DNA of 64,000 nt from Clostridiales bacterium (GTDB lineage: Bacteria > Bacillota > Clostridia > Lachnospirales > Lachnospiraceae): assembly GCA_012839295.1 (NCBI GenBank), contig DUNO01000066.1, positions 217,966-281,965 on the forward strand, given 5' to 3'. The translations under genes were made by a program, and so were the position numbers. The notes below the pieces were generated by a model. That model was not told the DNA's origin, made no database searches, and saw only the letters and a program-made list of their open reading frames with translations. This document shows, one piece after another, positions 27,299 to 35,120 of the stretch (positions are counted from its first letter, which is position 1; every line of letters starts with the position of its first letter).

Positions 27299-27696
27299 CT
27301 CTTCGCTTCCTCAATTACTGCCTGTTCCTTCGGAAGAGTAATTCCAAGGACGCCATTGTTATATTCCGCAGAAATATTCTCCTTTTTAATTCCAGGAATG
27401 TGGAAGCTTCTGCAATAGGAACTATACCGTCTTTCCTGTCTTACATAATTATCCTTCTTTTCCCTTTTCTCTTCGTTGTGTGCCGCTGTTATCGTCAGGG
27501 TATCCTTGTCCAGGTCGATCCTGATATCCTCCTTTTGGAAGCCGGGAAGCTCTGCCTCCAGCAGATAACTATCTCCCTTATCGATTACATCCGTATTAAA
27601 GTTATCAAATTGGTTGAAGCCATTCCCAAAGAAGTCATGAAAAACTCTGTCAAAAAATAAAGGTCCCGTAGTTTCAAATAATGCTGGTCTTAACAT
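27283..27696 (-). CDS. Small heat-shock protein (Hsp20/alpha-crystallin family)
   Basis: The protein has 137 residues when started at the ATG at 27696, which has GAAGGAG; the longer upstream frame begins with TTG and is not favoured. The alpha-crystallin domain (about 35-125) contains SYLLEAELPGFQKEDIRIDL and the late NGVLGITLPKE motif, and the C-terminal RIEI is the IxI docking motif. It holds unfolding proteins in the cytoplasm without ATP. A promoter lies at 27813-27841; I saw no CIRCE element. Confidence 0.93.
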   Translation of the reverse strand: MLRPALFETTGPLFFDRVFHDFFGNGFNQFDNFNTDVIDKGDSYLLEAELPGFQKEDIRIDLDKDTLTITAAHNEEKREKKDNYVRQERRYSSYCRSFHIPGIKKENISAEYNNGVLGITLPKEQAVIEEAKRIEIQ

Positions 27697-27812
27697 ATTT
27701 ACCACTCCTTCTTTAAAATATAATTTTATAGTTCTAAATACTATGTGATATAACAGAACCAGATGGATCCTACCTTGATCCAACTTTATCTGTATATCTC
27801 CTTGCAATATAT

Positions 27813-27841
27813 GTTATACAACATATAGAACATACTTTCAA
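27813..27841 (-). promoter_or_regulatory. Promoter of hsp20
   Basis: On the minus strand, TTGAAA (27841-27836), a 17-base spacer and TATAAC (27818-27813). A short palindrome (TATATGTTGTATAACATATA) covers the -10 region and may be an operator. Confidence 0.6.
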
Positions 27842-28096
27842 TATATTTTTTATAAAAAAAGTTTAAAATTTTTATAAACCTTCGTAAATTCCAAACGGAG
27901 ACTCTTATTATTTTATTTTCAGCTACGCCTTACACAATAAAAGCATATTCCGCAAAAGAAAACACAGCTTTCATTGAAATAACCGGCTGGACCACATGTT
28001 GCGAGAACAGCGTATATTATTACAAGCTCTGGGAATCCTAATGCTATCGTAAAGATAAATTGTGGTTGAATTTTATTGAAAGGCATGGGATGAAAT

Positions 28097-28261
28097 ATGT
28101 CATATGTTGCTCCTGCAATAAAGGAAAAGTTTGAAACCTTATCAGTGGACTTAAAAAATGCGATTCTAGAACGTAACGTGGAGTTGAATAATATCCACGA
28201 TTTAATTAACGTGCTTGACGCGATTGTAAAAGAAGCCGAAGAAGAAGACAAAAAGCAGTAG
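28097..28261 (+). CDS. Small conserved-looking protein of 54 residues
   Basis: An ATG at 28097 opens MSYVAPAIKEKFETLSVDLKN and the frame continues as a strongly helical, charged protein (ILERNVELNNIHDLINVLDAIV, ending EEEDKKQ). Codon usage and amphipathic pattern look genuinely coding. The upstream GGGATGAAA gives a weak ribosome site. A 110-residue frame on the opposite strand covers the same DNA but looks like a shadow. No function can be assigned; it lies between the divergently transcribed hsp20 and a convergent signalling gene. Confidence 0.6.
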   Translation: MSYVAPAIKEKFETLSVDLKNAILERNVELNNIHDLINVLDAIVKEAEEEDKKQ

Positions 28262-28355
28262 GCTTACGGGAAAAGAATGCTTTACCAAAGCCTTCCAGCT
28301 TATATTTGCAAAAAACCAGCCCCCAAAAGCCGGTGCTTCTACAGGGGACTGGTTT

Positions 28356-30401
28356 CTATTCTTTATAATTAACAGCATAAAAATCCTTCATTAATAAAGG
28401 ATTCAACATCTCAACAGGTACAGGCTTGCTAAGCAGATAGCCCTGTCCCGAATTACAGCTTCCAGTCCTTAAAAACTCCAGCTGTTCCTGGGTCTCAATC
28501 CCCTCGGCAACAACATAAAATTCCAGGTCATGTGCCAGCCTCAGGATATTCTTTATCAAAAGCATATCAACACTGTTTTCATTAATCGCACGGATAAAGC
28601 TTTGGTCAAGCTTTATAATATTAATCGGGAACATCTTAAGGTAATTCAAGGAAGAATAGCCCGTACCAAAATCATCCAGCGCGATCCGTATACCCATATT
28701 GCGGAGCCGCTTTAAATGCTCAATTACAATGTCAACATCCGATATATTGGCAGTCTCCGTTATCTCAATGACGACTCCTTCATAATTCACCGGAGCCTCC
28801 TGAAGGATCTGTTCGATTTCACGGAAGTTAATGGTACTTGTCAAGGTCTTTCCAGACAAGTTAATCGATATCTCCAACTCCCCGTAGCCTTCCAGCTCCC
28901 ATTGTTTCTTCTGCCTGAGAGCCTGCCTGACAATCCAGCGTTCTAGCATGTAGATCTGTCCGGATTCCTCCGCCAGCGGAATGAACTCAGAGGGCGGGAT
29001 GAAGCCTTCCTCCGGATGGATCCAGCGGACCAGTGCCTCGACCCCCAAAACCCTTCCCGTCTTCAAACAAAACTGCGGTTGGTAGTATAATACAAAATGC
29101 TCGTTCTCAATACCATATTGGAGGTTATTAATCATTTTGATCTGCCGTGCATTATTATCGTATATTTCCTTTTGATAGAAAAGCACACGGTTTTTGCCTT
29201 CCCTTTTTGCAGTATACATAGCAATATCCGCATTCTTTAACAGGGTTGTGGAGTCGGTTCCATCAAATGGGTAAGATACCACCCCCACACTCATGGAGAT
29301 ATAAAATTGCCGGTTTTCAATGGTCCAGGTCCTGCTAATCCTCTGTATCAGGGCTTCCAGCTTTAATAAAACCTCATCCTTCAGCATTCGGACAAATAGG
29401 ATGGCAAATTCATCTCCCCCCAGCCTTGCCACAGAATTAGGCTCACTAATTTCGTCCCTCAGCCTCTCTCCCAAGTAATTCAGGAACAAATCTCCGACCT
29501 GATGCCCCATGGAATCATTGATATTCTTAAAATTATCAATATCAATATAGGCAATCATGAAATAATTACCTTGGATATTCCGGTTGATCTGCTCATTTAT
29601 TTCACTCTCGAACTTGGCACGGTTTGGCAAGCCCGTCAATCTATCATAGTAGGCCAGATGCTCAATCTGATCCTCATAATGCTTTCTTTCATTGATATCG
29701 ACACCGATGGATACAAAATAATGCCCCTCCTCATCCTCCCTGGAGCTCATCATCGTGCTATTCCATAGGATATTGATCAAAAATCCATCCTTGGTGATGA
29801 GAGGAACCTCATAATCCTGGAGCTGTTTCCTCTCCCTGATACCCTTAAAAATCTTCCTGACCTGATCCCGGTATTCCGCGGGGACCAGGATTTCAATCCA
29901 ATTCTTTTCATGAAGGTCTTCTATCCCATATCCACACATTTTTTGCGCAAAGGGATTGAGGCTGATCATGCTCTCTTCATTGTGGGTAAAGATAAACACC
30001 GGAGCATCATTAATAATACTTTCCGTCAGCTCCTTCTGGAAAACCAATTCCGCCTTCGCTGTTGTAAGCTCGCCATGTGCTATACTAAGCTTGTTGTAGG
30101 CACCCTGGGTTTTCTTATTTTCATCCCTCAGCAGGATGATCCTGTCACGAATTAGGAAAAAGAGCATTAGTGTTGTAATCAGGATATAGAACCAGCCCTT
30201 ATAGGTTTGTAAATGCTTATAAGCTTCCATGTTTGGAATAACTAGTTCAAGTATTCTGTCCGATAATATTATCCATAATGCGCCAAAGACCCAGTAAATA
30301 GAAGCAATGATTACAGCCTCATTTTTGAAAACAGACGGCCTTCTTTTTCTATTGGCTTTCTTTGCTTCCTTTACCTCATCTTTTGAAAATTCCCTTGACA
30401 T
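28356..30401 (-). CDS. Membrane-bound PAS-GGDEF-EAL protein (c-di-GMP metabolism)
   Basis: The protein has 681 residues when started at the ATG at 30401, which is preceded by GGGAGTAGG. Two membrane segments lie near residues 25-75 of this version, then a PAS domain (IFTHNEESMISLNPFAQKMCG), a GGDEF domain with the intact motif RLGGDEF, and an EAL domain with EALVRW, ITETANI, DDFGTGYSS, IKLDQSF, AEGIE and GQGYL, so the phosphodiesterase residues are all present. Both making and breaking cyclic di-GMP are possible; which one dominates cannot be read. It is monocistronic and followed by a G+C-rich hairpin at about 28330-28352. Confidence 0.93.
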   Translation of the reverse strand: MSREFSKDEVKEAKKANRKRRPSVFKNEAVIIASIYWVFGALWIILSDRILELVIPNMEAYKHLQTYKGWFYILITTLMLFFLIRDRIILLRDENKKTQGAYNKLSIAHGELTTAKAELVFQKELTESIINDAPVFIFTHNEESMISLNPFAQKMCGYGIEDLHEKNWIEILVPAEYRDQVRKIFKGIRERKQLQDYEVPLITKDGFLINILWNSTMMSSREDEEGHYFVSIGVDINERKHYEDQIEHLAYYDRLTGLPNRAKFESEINEQINRNIQGNYFMIAYIDIDNFKNINDSMGHQVGDLFLNYLGERLRDEISEPNSVARLGGDEFAILFVRMLKDEVLLKLEALIQRISRTWTIENRQFYISMSVGVVSYPFDGTDSTTLLKNADIAMYTAKREGKNRVLFYQKEIYDNNARQIKMINNLQYGIENEHFVLYYQPQFCLKTGRVLGVEALVRWIHPEEGFIPPSEFIPLAEESGQIYMLERWIVRQALRQKKQWELEGYGELEISINLSGKTLTSTINFREIEQILQEAPVNYEGVVIEITETANISDVDIVIEHLKRLRNMGIRIALDDFGTGYSSLNYLKMFPINIIKLDQSFIRAINENSVDMLLIKNILRLAHDLEFYVVAEGIETQEQLEFLRTGSCNSGQGYLLSKPVPVEMLNPLLMKDFYAVNYKE

Positions 30402-30678
30402 CGTCCTACTCCCATCCGCAGCTGCAAAGCCGCTTAGCGTATATAAAAAGCTATAACCAGGATAGTATTTTATCTTAAGCCAGTACAGAAATATTATAAA
30501 ATACGTGACGATTTTTGTCAATTTATTACTCAATTTATACATTTTTAGACAATGCCTTAGCTATGTGATCCACCTGGTTTTTAACCTGTGGATTCCTTAC
30601 TTCATGGGATCACGCTTTATATTTTAAGCTGACATCTGTCGCGCAAATCTAGACCAAATTTCCTAAAGGAAAAGGAAT

Positions 30679-30707
30679 GTATATTTTACTCCCATCGACA
30701 AATACTA
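30679..30707 (+). promoter_or_regulatory. Sigma-G/sigma-F-like forespore promoter candidate
   Basis: GTATA (30679-30683) matches the GHATR -35 consensus and AATACTA (30701-30707) matches CATWCTA at six of seven positions, with a 17-base spacer. No good sigma-A promoter was seen. It precedes the small-protein genes starting at 30737. Confidence 0.5.
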
Positions 30708-30736
30708 ATCTAAACTATAGAAAGGAGGCTTAGCCA

Positions 30737-30886
30737 ATGAAGAACAATAAAGCAACGCCCTCTAAAACCGGAGGCGCCAAAAACAACGACTCTAATAATG
30801 ATGTGGACTATAAAAACAGCAATTCTTCCCGCGACAAGGTAAATTCGACTACTTCAAATAAATCCTCAAGCAAGGGAAGCAAATAA
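30737..30886 (+). CDS. Small Lys/Asn/Ser-rich protein (49 residues)
   Basis: An ATG at 30737 has a strong AAAGGAGG ribosome site and opens 49 codons (MKNNKATPSKTGG, ending SKGSK). The composition is almost entirely Lys, Asn, Ser, Thr, Gly and Asp with no hydrophobic core, so it must be disordered. It is the first of three tiny genes in one direction. A spore-core DNA- or coat-related role is possible given the promoter, but no known SASP motif is present. Confidence 0.75.
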   Translation: MKNNKATPSKTGGAKNNDSNNDVDYKNSNSSRDKVNSTTSNKSSSKGSK

Positions 30887-30901
30887 AGGAAGGTGAATTT
30901 T

Positions 30902-31117
30902 ATGGATCCGATGCAATATTCATCAACAATCATACCTGCCTATATGCCTTATGGGGGCATCGCATTTGCCGCCGGTATCTTCATGACTGACGGTGATAGG
31001 GATAGCTATTTATCTTCACTTGATTCTGATACCCGCAGCTACATTTTAAACCATCCCGAAGAATTTGGAACCCGGCAGGAAATCGATGATTTTGTCAGCC
31101 AAATGCACCGGAGCTAA
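30902..31117 (+). CDS. Small protein of 71 residues in the same cluster
   Basis: The start at the ATG 30902 has GGAAGG eight bases upstream; an in-frame GTG at 30893 is less likely because it overlaps that site. The protein begins MDPMQYSSTIIPAYMPYGGI, has a weakly hydrophobic stretch and a charged C-terminal half (SLDSDTRSYILNHPEEFGT...DDFVSQMHRS). It begins 16 bases after the first small gene and is probably co-transcribed. I recognise no family. Confidence 0.75.
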   Translation: MDPMQYSSTIIPAYMPYGGIAFAAGIFMTDGDRDSYLSSLDSDTRSYILNHPEEFGTRQEIDDFVSQMHRS

Positions 31118-31200
31118 AGGACAGGGATAAGCCAGGAATCCACTGCCCCGGCATCTGGTCAGCAAAAAAAACTCAACCACAACGAAAGGAGACTCATTTC

Positions 31201-31356
31201 ATGGATAGCAGTAAAAATACATCCTCAAAAAAGCAGGGTAAAAGCAGCGTATCAGATAAAGCCTACGACTATACCTATAGTCCTAAGGTCGAACCTCCAG
31301 ACCCGAAAGCTACTTCAAACAAAGCACCCTCCTCTGGGAATAAGAGGGGGATCTAA
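31201..31356 (+). CDS. Small Ser/Lys-rich protein (51 residues)
   Basis: An ATG at 31201 preceded by GAAAGGAGACTC opens a frame of 51 codons (MDSSKNTSSKKQGKSSVSDK...), Ser/Lys/Pro-rich and without hydrophobic segments. Composition is similar to the 49-residue protein upstream, with the shared words SSK and KNTSS-like runs. It is followed within six bases by a terminator, ending the three-gene unit. Confidence 0.75.
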   Translation: MDSSKNTSSKKQGKSSVSDKAYDYTYSPKVEPPDPKATSNKAPSSGNKRGI

Positions 31357-31361
31357 GATAG

Positions 31362-31406
31362 AAAAGACAGCAGATAGGTTGCGTGTGACTTATCTGCTGT
31401 CTTTTT
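31362..31406 (+). terminator. Terminator of the small-protein cluster
   Basis: AAAAGACAGCAGATA (31362-31376) pairs with TATCTGCTGTCTTTTT (31391-31406) and the stem runs into the U tract. Confidence 0.85.
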
Positions 31407-31574
31407 CTGCCCTAATGAGATTTTATTTTACCTTTATATCAAATACATATGCCTCTATTTCTTCCTTCCGGCTCTGTCTCTTGCATTCAATATAGTTCTC
31501 AAATAGTATCCCATGACTTTATAGATGAATTTTTCAATTAGATCATACAAAATAAATTTTTCAATCAAATTCAC

Positions 31575-31603
31575 TTGTCCAAATCTCTGATCCATGTTAT
31601 AAT
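31575..31603 (+). promoter_or_regulatory. Promoter of the tRNA-Val gene
   Basis: TTGTCC (31575-31580), a 17-base spacer and TATAAT (31598-31603), ten bases before the tRNA. Confidence 0.75.
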
Positions 31604-31613
31604 TCTTTATCAT

Positions 31614-31686
31614 GGAGGTATAGCTCAGTTGGGAGAGCACTTGCTCGACAAGCAAGGGGTCGCTGGTTCAAGTCCAGTTGTCTCCA
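31614..31686 (+). tRNA. tRNA-Val (GAC anticodon)
   Basis: A 73-base cloverleaf fits: acceptor GGAGGTA with TGTCTCC, D arm GCTC...GAGC, anticodon stem CTTGC/GCAAG with the loop TCGACAA, T arm GCTGG...CCAGT and discriminator A73. CCA is not encoded. The loop reads T32-C33-G34-A35-C36-A37-A38, so the anticodon is GAC; the normally invariant U33 is C here. Confidence 0.9.
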
Positions 31687-31960
31687 TTCTTTTATTTGTT
31701 TTTTGATGTATTTGTTTTTCAAGTATTTGTTTCTTAATGTTAATGTATTTCTTGCTTGCTTATAATTAGCATTTGCCCGTTCTGCAATACTTTAATATTC
31801 AGCTTTTCCCAAAATCAAGTTAACTCCTACCCATCTTTTTTCCTATTAGATTTTCGCTTTCATGGACTCTTTTGTGCGGATAAGCCTACGTTATCCTCGG
31901 CTGTCTTGTTAAGTACAGTATACCCTATGGCTAACTGAATAAAAAAACAAATCATTCAAA
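31687..31960. other. Intergenic region between tRNA-Val and the toxin-antitoxin locus
   Basis: About 270 AT-rich bases with no ribosome-site-linked reading frame. Nothing recognised. Confidence 0.4.
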
Positions 31961-31985
31961 AGAAAAAAGCCACTTCACAGCGACT
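31961..31985 (-). terminator. Terminator of the higBA locus
   Basis: On the minus strand, AGTCGC pairs with GTGGCT (two G-U pairs) and is followed by TTTTTTC. Confidence 0.55.
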
Positions 31986-32000
31986 CTTTCCTACGATATA

Positions 32001-32288
32001 TTATTTTAACTGCTTTGGAATAAACTCCAGTTTTAATATCATATCCATGCCTTCGGCAAGACGTTTCAATACCTGCAATGTGGGATTGGCATTTCCAGTC
32101 TCCAATTTACTAATATCTGACTGGTCAATACCTGTTTTCTCAGCAAGCTGCTTTTGTGTAAGGTTACTTCTTTTTCTTGCATCAATAATTGCCTGAATTG
32201 TATTATAATCAGGTTCCAAGCTGTCCCATTCCTTCTTGAATTCTGTATCCTCAAGCTGTTCGCTCAAATAATTTCTAAAATCGCTCAT
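32001..32288 (-). CDS. HigA-like antitoxin, Xre family
   Basis: The protein has 95 residues with an Xre helix-turn-helix in its second half (NLTQKQLAEKTGIDQSDISKLETGNANPTLQVLKRLAEG, about 42-80). It is the second gene of a HigB-HigA pair and overlaps the toxin gene by four bases, so translation is coupled. Antitoxins of this type bind and neutralise the toxin and, through their DNA-binding part, repress their promoter. The palindrome at 32679-32700 fits that role. Confidence 0.88.
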   Translation of the reverse strand: MSDFRNYLSEQLEDTEFKKEWDSLEPDYNTIQAIIDARKRSNLTQKQLAEKTGIDQSDISKLETGNANPTLQVLKRLAEGMDMILKLEFIPKQLK

Positions 32289-32644
32289 GAATTATTCTCC
32301 TTTCGGCTTAAATATTCGTCTCTATATTTTTTGGCAGTATCAATCTCACTCTGTGGTGTCTTTTGTGTTTTCTTAACAAATCCGTTGGTCAATACTATTT
32401 TCTTCCCAACCATAAAGAAATATAACACTCTTGTTATATCTGTTCCCTGTTGTGCCCTAACCTCAAAAATACCATCCTCCAGAAATTTTGAATATGGCTC
32501 TCTTAATTCATTGCCATGTTCCTCAAGCAATAAAAGCATTCTTAATAATCTTGCACGCATCTTTTTATCAAGGGAATCCAAAAACTTTTCCACTGGACAA
32601 CTGCCATCATCCTTTTTAAAGAAATCCACATTAAAATTCTGCAA
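32285..32644 (-). CDS. HigB-like toxin (Gp49/RelE superfamily)
   Basis: The protein has 119 residues of the phage-derived Gp49-like, HigB type: PVEKFLDSLDKKMRARLLRML, a central ELREPYSKFLEDGIFEVRAQ and the strand RVLYFFMVGKKIVLTNGFVKKTQKTP. Family members cleave mRNA at the ribosome to stop growth when free of the antitoxin. The toxin gene precedes the antitoxin, as in HigBA. The operator palindrome lies between the -35 and -10 of its promoter. Catalytic residues in this family are variable, so activity is inferred. Confidence 0.88.
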   Translation of the reverse strand: MQNFNVDFFKKDDGSCPVEKFLDSLDKKMRARLLRMLLLLEEHGNELREPYSKFLEDGIFEVRAQQGTDITRVLYFFMVGKKIVLTNGFVKKTQKTPQSEIDTAKKYRDEYLSRKENNS

Positions 32645-32676
32645 TTTAGTTTTTCCTTTCGTATTTCTTACATTAT

Positions 32677-32705
32677 ATTATATGGGATAAATCCCATATA
32701 GTCAA
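32677..32705 (-). promoter_or_regulatory. Promoter with internal operator for higBA
   Basis: On the minus strand, TTGACT (32705-32700), a 17-base spacer and TATAAT (32682-32677). A perfect inverted repeat (arms 32679-32688 and 32691-32700, two-base spacer) fills the spacer and overlaps the -10, so the antitoxin would block RNA polymerase directly. Confidence 0.85.
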
Positions 32706-32735
32706 GAAAAAAGCCACTGTATGAAAGCGACTTTT
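32706..32735 (-). terminator. Terminator of the NifU-like/GGGtGRT unit
   Basis: On the minus strand AAAAGTCGCT pairs with AGTGGCTTTT and ends in TTTTTTC, immediately before the higBA -35. Confidence 0.7.
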
Positions 32736-32865
32736 CTGATGGATGTACATATTGTAGTTTTCATCAAGAGATATGTCCAGTAGTGTTTTGTACGAGTGCG
32801 GACAAAAAAAGAGGATTTCCCAAACCGTTCTACGACTTGAGAAATCCCCTAAACAGGACATTTTA

Positions 32866-33876
32866 TTAGAATTTATCAGCTTCTGAAGCTTCCTGGATGG
32901 CTACTGCAACGGCCACCGTCATCCCGACCATTGGATTATTACCTGCTCCGATCAAGCCCATCATTTCTACGTGGGCCGGTACGGAAGAAGAACCTGCGAA
33001 CTGGGCATCAGAGTGCATTCTACCCATTGTATCCGTCATTCCATAGGATGCAGGACCTGCTGCCATGTTATCCGGGTGAAGGGTTCTGCCTGTGCCACCG
33101 CCGGAAGCAACGGAGAAGTATTTCTTTCCGAGATCTACGCATTCCTTCTTGTAGGTACCTGCAACGGGATGCTGGAATCTGGTAGGGTTCGTGGAGTTAC
33201 CGGTAATGGAAACATCTACACCCTCCTTGTGCATGATTGCAACACCTTCCGTAACGTCATTTGCGCCATAGCAGTTTACTGCTGCCCTGAGGCCTTTGGA
33301 GTAAGCCTTGCGGGAAACTTCCTTAACCTCACCTGCATAATAATCCATCTCAGTCTCAACATGGGTAAAGCCGTTGATACGGGAAATGATCTGGGCTGCA
33401 TCCTTGCCAAGGCCGTTTAAGATAACTCTTAAAGGCTTTTGTCTAACCTTGTTAGCGGACTGGGCAATACCGATAGCACCTTCCGCTGCTGCGAAGGACT
33501 CATGGCCTGCCAGGAAGCAGAAGCAATCCGTAGTCTCTTCCAATAACATCTTGCCAAGGTTACCATGTCCTAAACCTACTTTTCTCTGGTCAGCAACAGA
33601 GCCAGGGATACAGAAGGACTGTAAGCCTTCGCCGATTGCTGCAGCTGCATCAGCAGCTTTTCTGGCATCCTTCTTGATTGCGATTGCCGCACCAACTATG
33701 TACGCCCAACAGGCATTCTCAAAACAGATTGGCTGGATACCCTTAATCATATTGTATATGTCAAGTCCAGCATCTTTTGTGATTTTCTCAGCTTCTTCGA
33801 TGGAAGCGATACCGTAGCTGTTTAAAGCAGCATTGATTTGATTAATTCTTCTATCATATGATTCAAATAAAGCCAT
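32866..33876 (-). CDS. GGGtGRT protein (conserved, function unknown)
   Basis: The protein has 336 residues. The name-giving motif GGGTGRT is at 259-265 followed by LHPDNMAAGPASYGMTDTMGR. Several cysteines are placed where they could bind a cluster or metal (C51, C56, C89, C118 and C120 in FCFL, C202, C246). It is the family Pfam calls GGGtGRT, known mainly from Clostridia and near relatives, with no established reaction. The NifU-like scaffold gene is 18 bases upstream in the same direction, so the two are an operon. A Gly-rich nucleotide-binding loop is a possibility. Confidence 0.9.
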   Translation of the reverse strand: MALFESYDRRINQINAALNSYGIASIEEAEKITKDAGLDIYNMIKGIQPICFENACWAYIVGAAIAIKKDARKAADAAAAIGEGLQSFCIPGSVADQRKVGLGHGNLGKMLLEETTDCFCFLAGHESFAAAEGAIGIAQSANKVRQKPLRVILNGLGKDAAQIISRINGFTHVETEMDYYAGEVKEVSRKAYSKGLRAAVNCYGANDVTEGVAIMHKEGVDVSITGNSTNPTRFQHPVAGTYKKECVDLGKKYFSVASGGGTGRTLHPDNMAAGPASYGMTDTMGRMHSDAQFAGSSSVPAHVEMMGLIGAGNNPMVGMTVAVAVAIQEASEADKF

Positions 33877-33894
33877 TGTATGTATCCTCCTTCA

Positions 33895-34587
33895 CTATTC
33901 GTGTCTTGGGTCGATGATCTTGACAGCATCAGCTACACGACCGTATTGGCCTTTAGATTTCTCAAATGCTGTGTTTGCATCGTCACCTTTTTTGATGAAG
34001 TCCATCATCTTACCAAAGTTAACAAACTGGTAACCGATAATTTCGCTGTTTTCATCAAGTGCAAGGCCTGTTACATAACCATCCGTCATTTCAAGATAAC
34101 GGGGTCCTTTTGCAAGAGTACCATACATGGTACCAACCATGCTTCTAAGACCTTTTCCTAAATCCTCAAGACCTGCACCGATTGGAAGTCCATCCTCGGA
34201 GAAAGCACTCTGGGTCCTGCCATAAGCGATCTGCAAGAACAGCTCCCTCATTGCTGTGTTGATCGCATCACAGACTAAGTCAGTATTTAAAGCCTCTAAA
34301 ACTGTTAAGCCCGGAAGAATCTCGGATGCCATAGCTGCGGAATGGGTCATACCTGAACATCCCACTGTTTCTACTAACGCCTCCTGAATAATACCATCCT
34401 TTACGTTAAGAGTTAATTTGCAAGTACCCTGCTGAGGTGCACACCAGCCCACACCGTGGGTTAAACCGGAGATATCCTTTACTTCCTTCGCCTTTACCCA
34501 TTTTGCTTCTTGTGGGATTGGTGCTGCGCCATGATGAACACCCTGTGTTACCGGACACATCAATTGAACTTCATGTGAATAAGTCAT
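33895..34587 (-). CDS. NifU/IscU-like iron-sulphur scaffold protein
   Basis: The protein has 230 residues when started at the ATG at 34587, which has GAAAGGAG upstream (the frame to 34614 adds nine residues without a ribosome site). Candidate cluster ligands are C49 and C56 (GVGWCAPQQGTC) and C77 (VETVGCSGMTHSA), the spacing seen in IscU/SufU N-terminal domains; C11 is extra. The IscU-typical HPP/LKK-type motif is not evident. The pairing with the GGGtGRT gene downstream is conserved in Clostridia, so a scaffold for a cluster used by that protein is likely (inference). Confidence 0.8.
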   Translation of the reverse strand: MTYSHEVQLMCPVTQGVHHGAAPIPQEAKWVKAKEVKDISGLTHGVGWCAPQQGTCKLTLNVKDGIIQEALVETVGCSGMTHSAAMASEILPGLTVLEALNTDLVCDAINTAMRELFLQIAYGRTQSAFSEDGLPIGAGLEDLGKGLRSMVGTMYGTLAKGPRYLEMTDGYVTGLALDENSEIIGYQFVNFGKMMDFIKKGDDANTAFEKSKGQYGRVADAVKIIDPRHE

Positions 34588-34614
34588 GATTTTGAAACTC
34601 CTTTCAATATACAT

Positions 34615-35120
34615 AGTATCGCATTTCCTTTAGTAGGAAAATACAGCTTATACTTAGGGAAGCCACATCCTGCTGTCGCTCCATACAAGTGGATCCATAT
34701 CCGTATGTGTTATGCCAAGATATATCTTTGGACATACCTCTGGATATAAATGCATCTTGATACCCTACATATTCTCGCATAAAACCCCAAATAAGTCTAT
34801 AGTTTTTTGTAATAAAATTAACAATGTTATGTATCAATCCTTATGCATGTATTCTACAAAAAATTACACCACTTTATAAAAGCAATTGTCCCTACAGCTA
34901 TATTCTATTTCTGGGAATAAACATACCCAGCCTATAAGGTAGAACTGGAAGAAAAAAGCCACAAATAAACCGCATAAGAAATGCGGCCAACAATGTGGTC
35001 GCATCATCTTATATATTTTTGATTATTTTTCTACCTACTTGAAGGGGTCCGTTCAAAATCCCCGGCTTTTATTACATTATTTCATATGATCGGAACAAAA
35101 TTATGTTCCGGTCTTCCGCC
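34615..35120. other. Intergenic region upstream of the NifU-like gene
   Basis: About 500 AT-rich bases. A 77-residue minus-strand frame (34604-34837) lacks a ribosome site and family resemblance, so I do not call it. Small hairpins were seen at 34970-34986 (CCGCAT...ATGCGG) and 35090-35116 (GATCGGAACA...TGTTCCGGTC). No clear promoter or riboswitch. Confidence 0.4.

Noticed and set aside
27919..28251. A 110-residue minus-strand frame overlapping the small plus-strand gene
   Set aside because: Composition is Ser/Phe-rich, there is no ribosome site, and the opposite frame looks genuinely coding.
32154..32690. A plus-strand frame of 178 residues across the toxin-antitoxin locus
   Set aside because: It is antisense to HigB-HigA, which have clear family motifs and coupled starts.
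34604..34837. A 77-residue minus-strand frame upstream of the NifU-like gene
   Set aside because: No ribosome site and no protein-like pattern; it ends inside the leader of the next gene.
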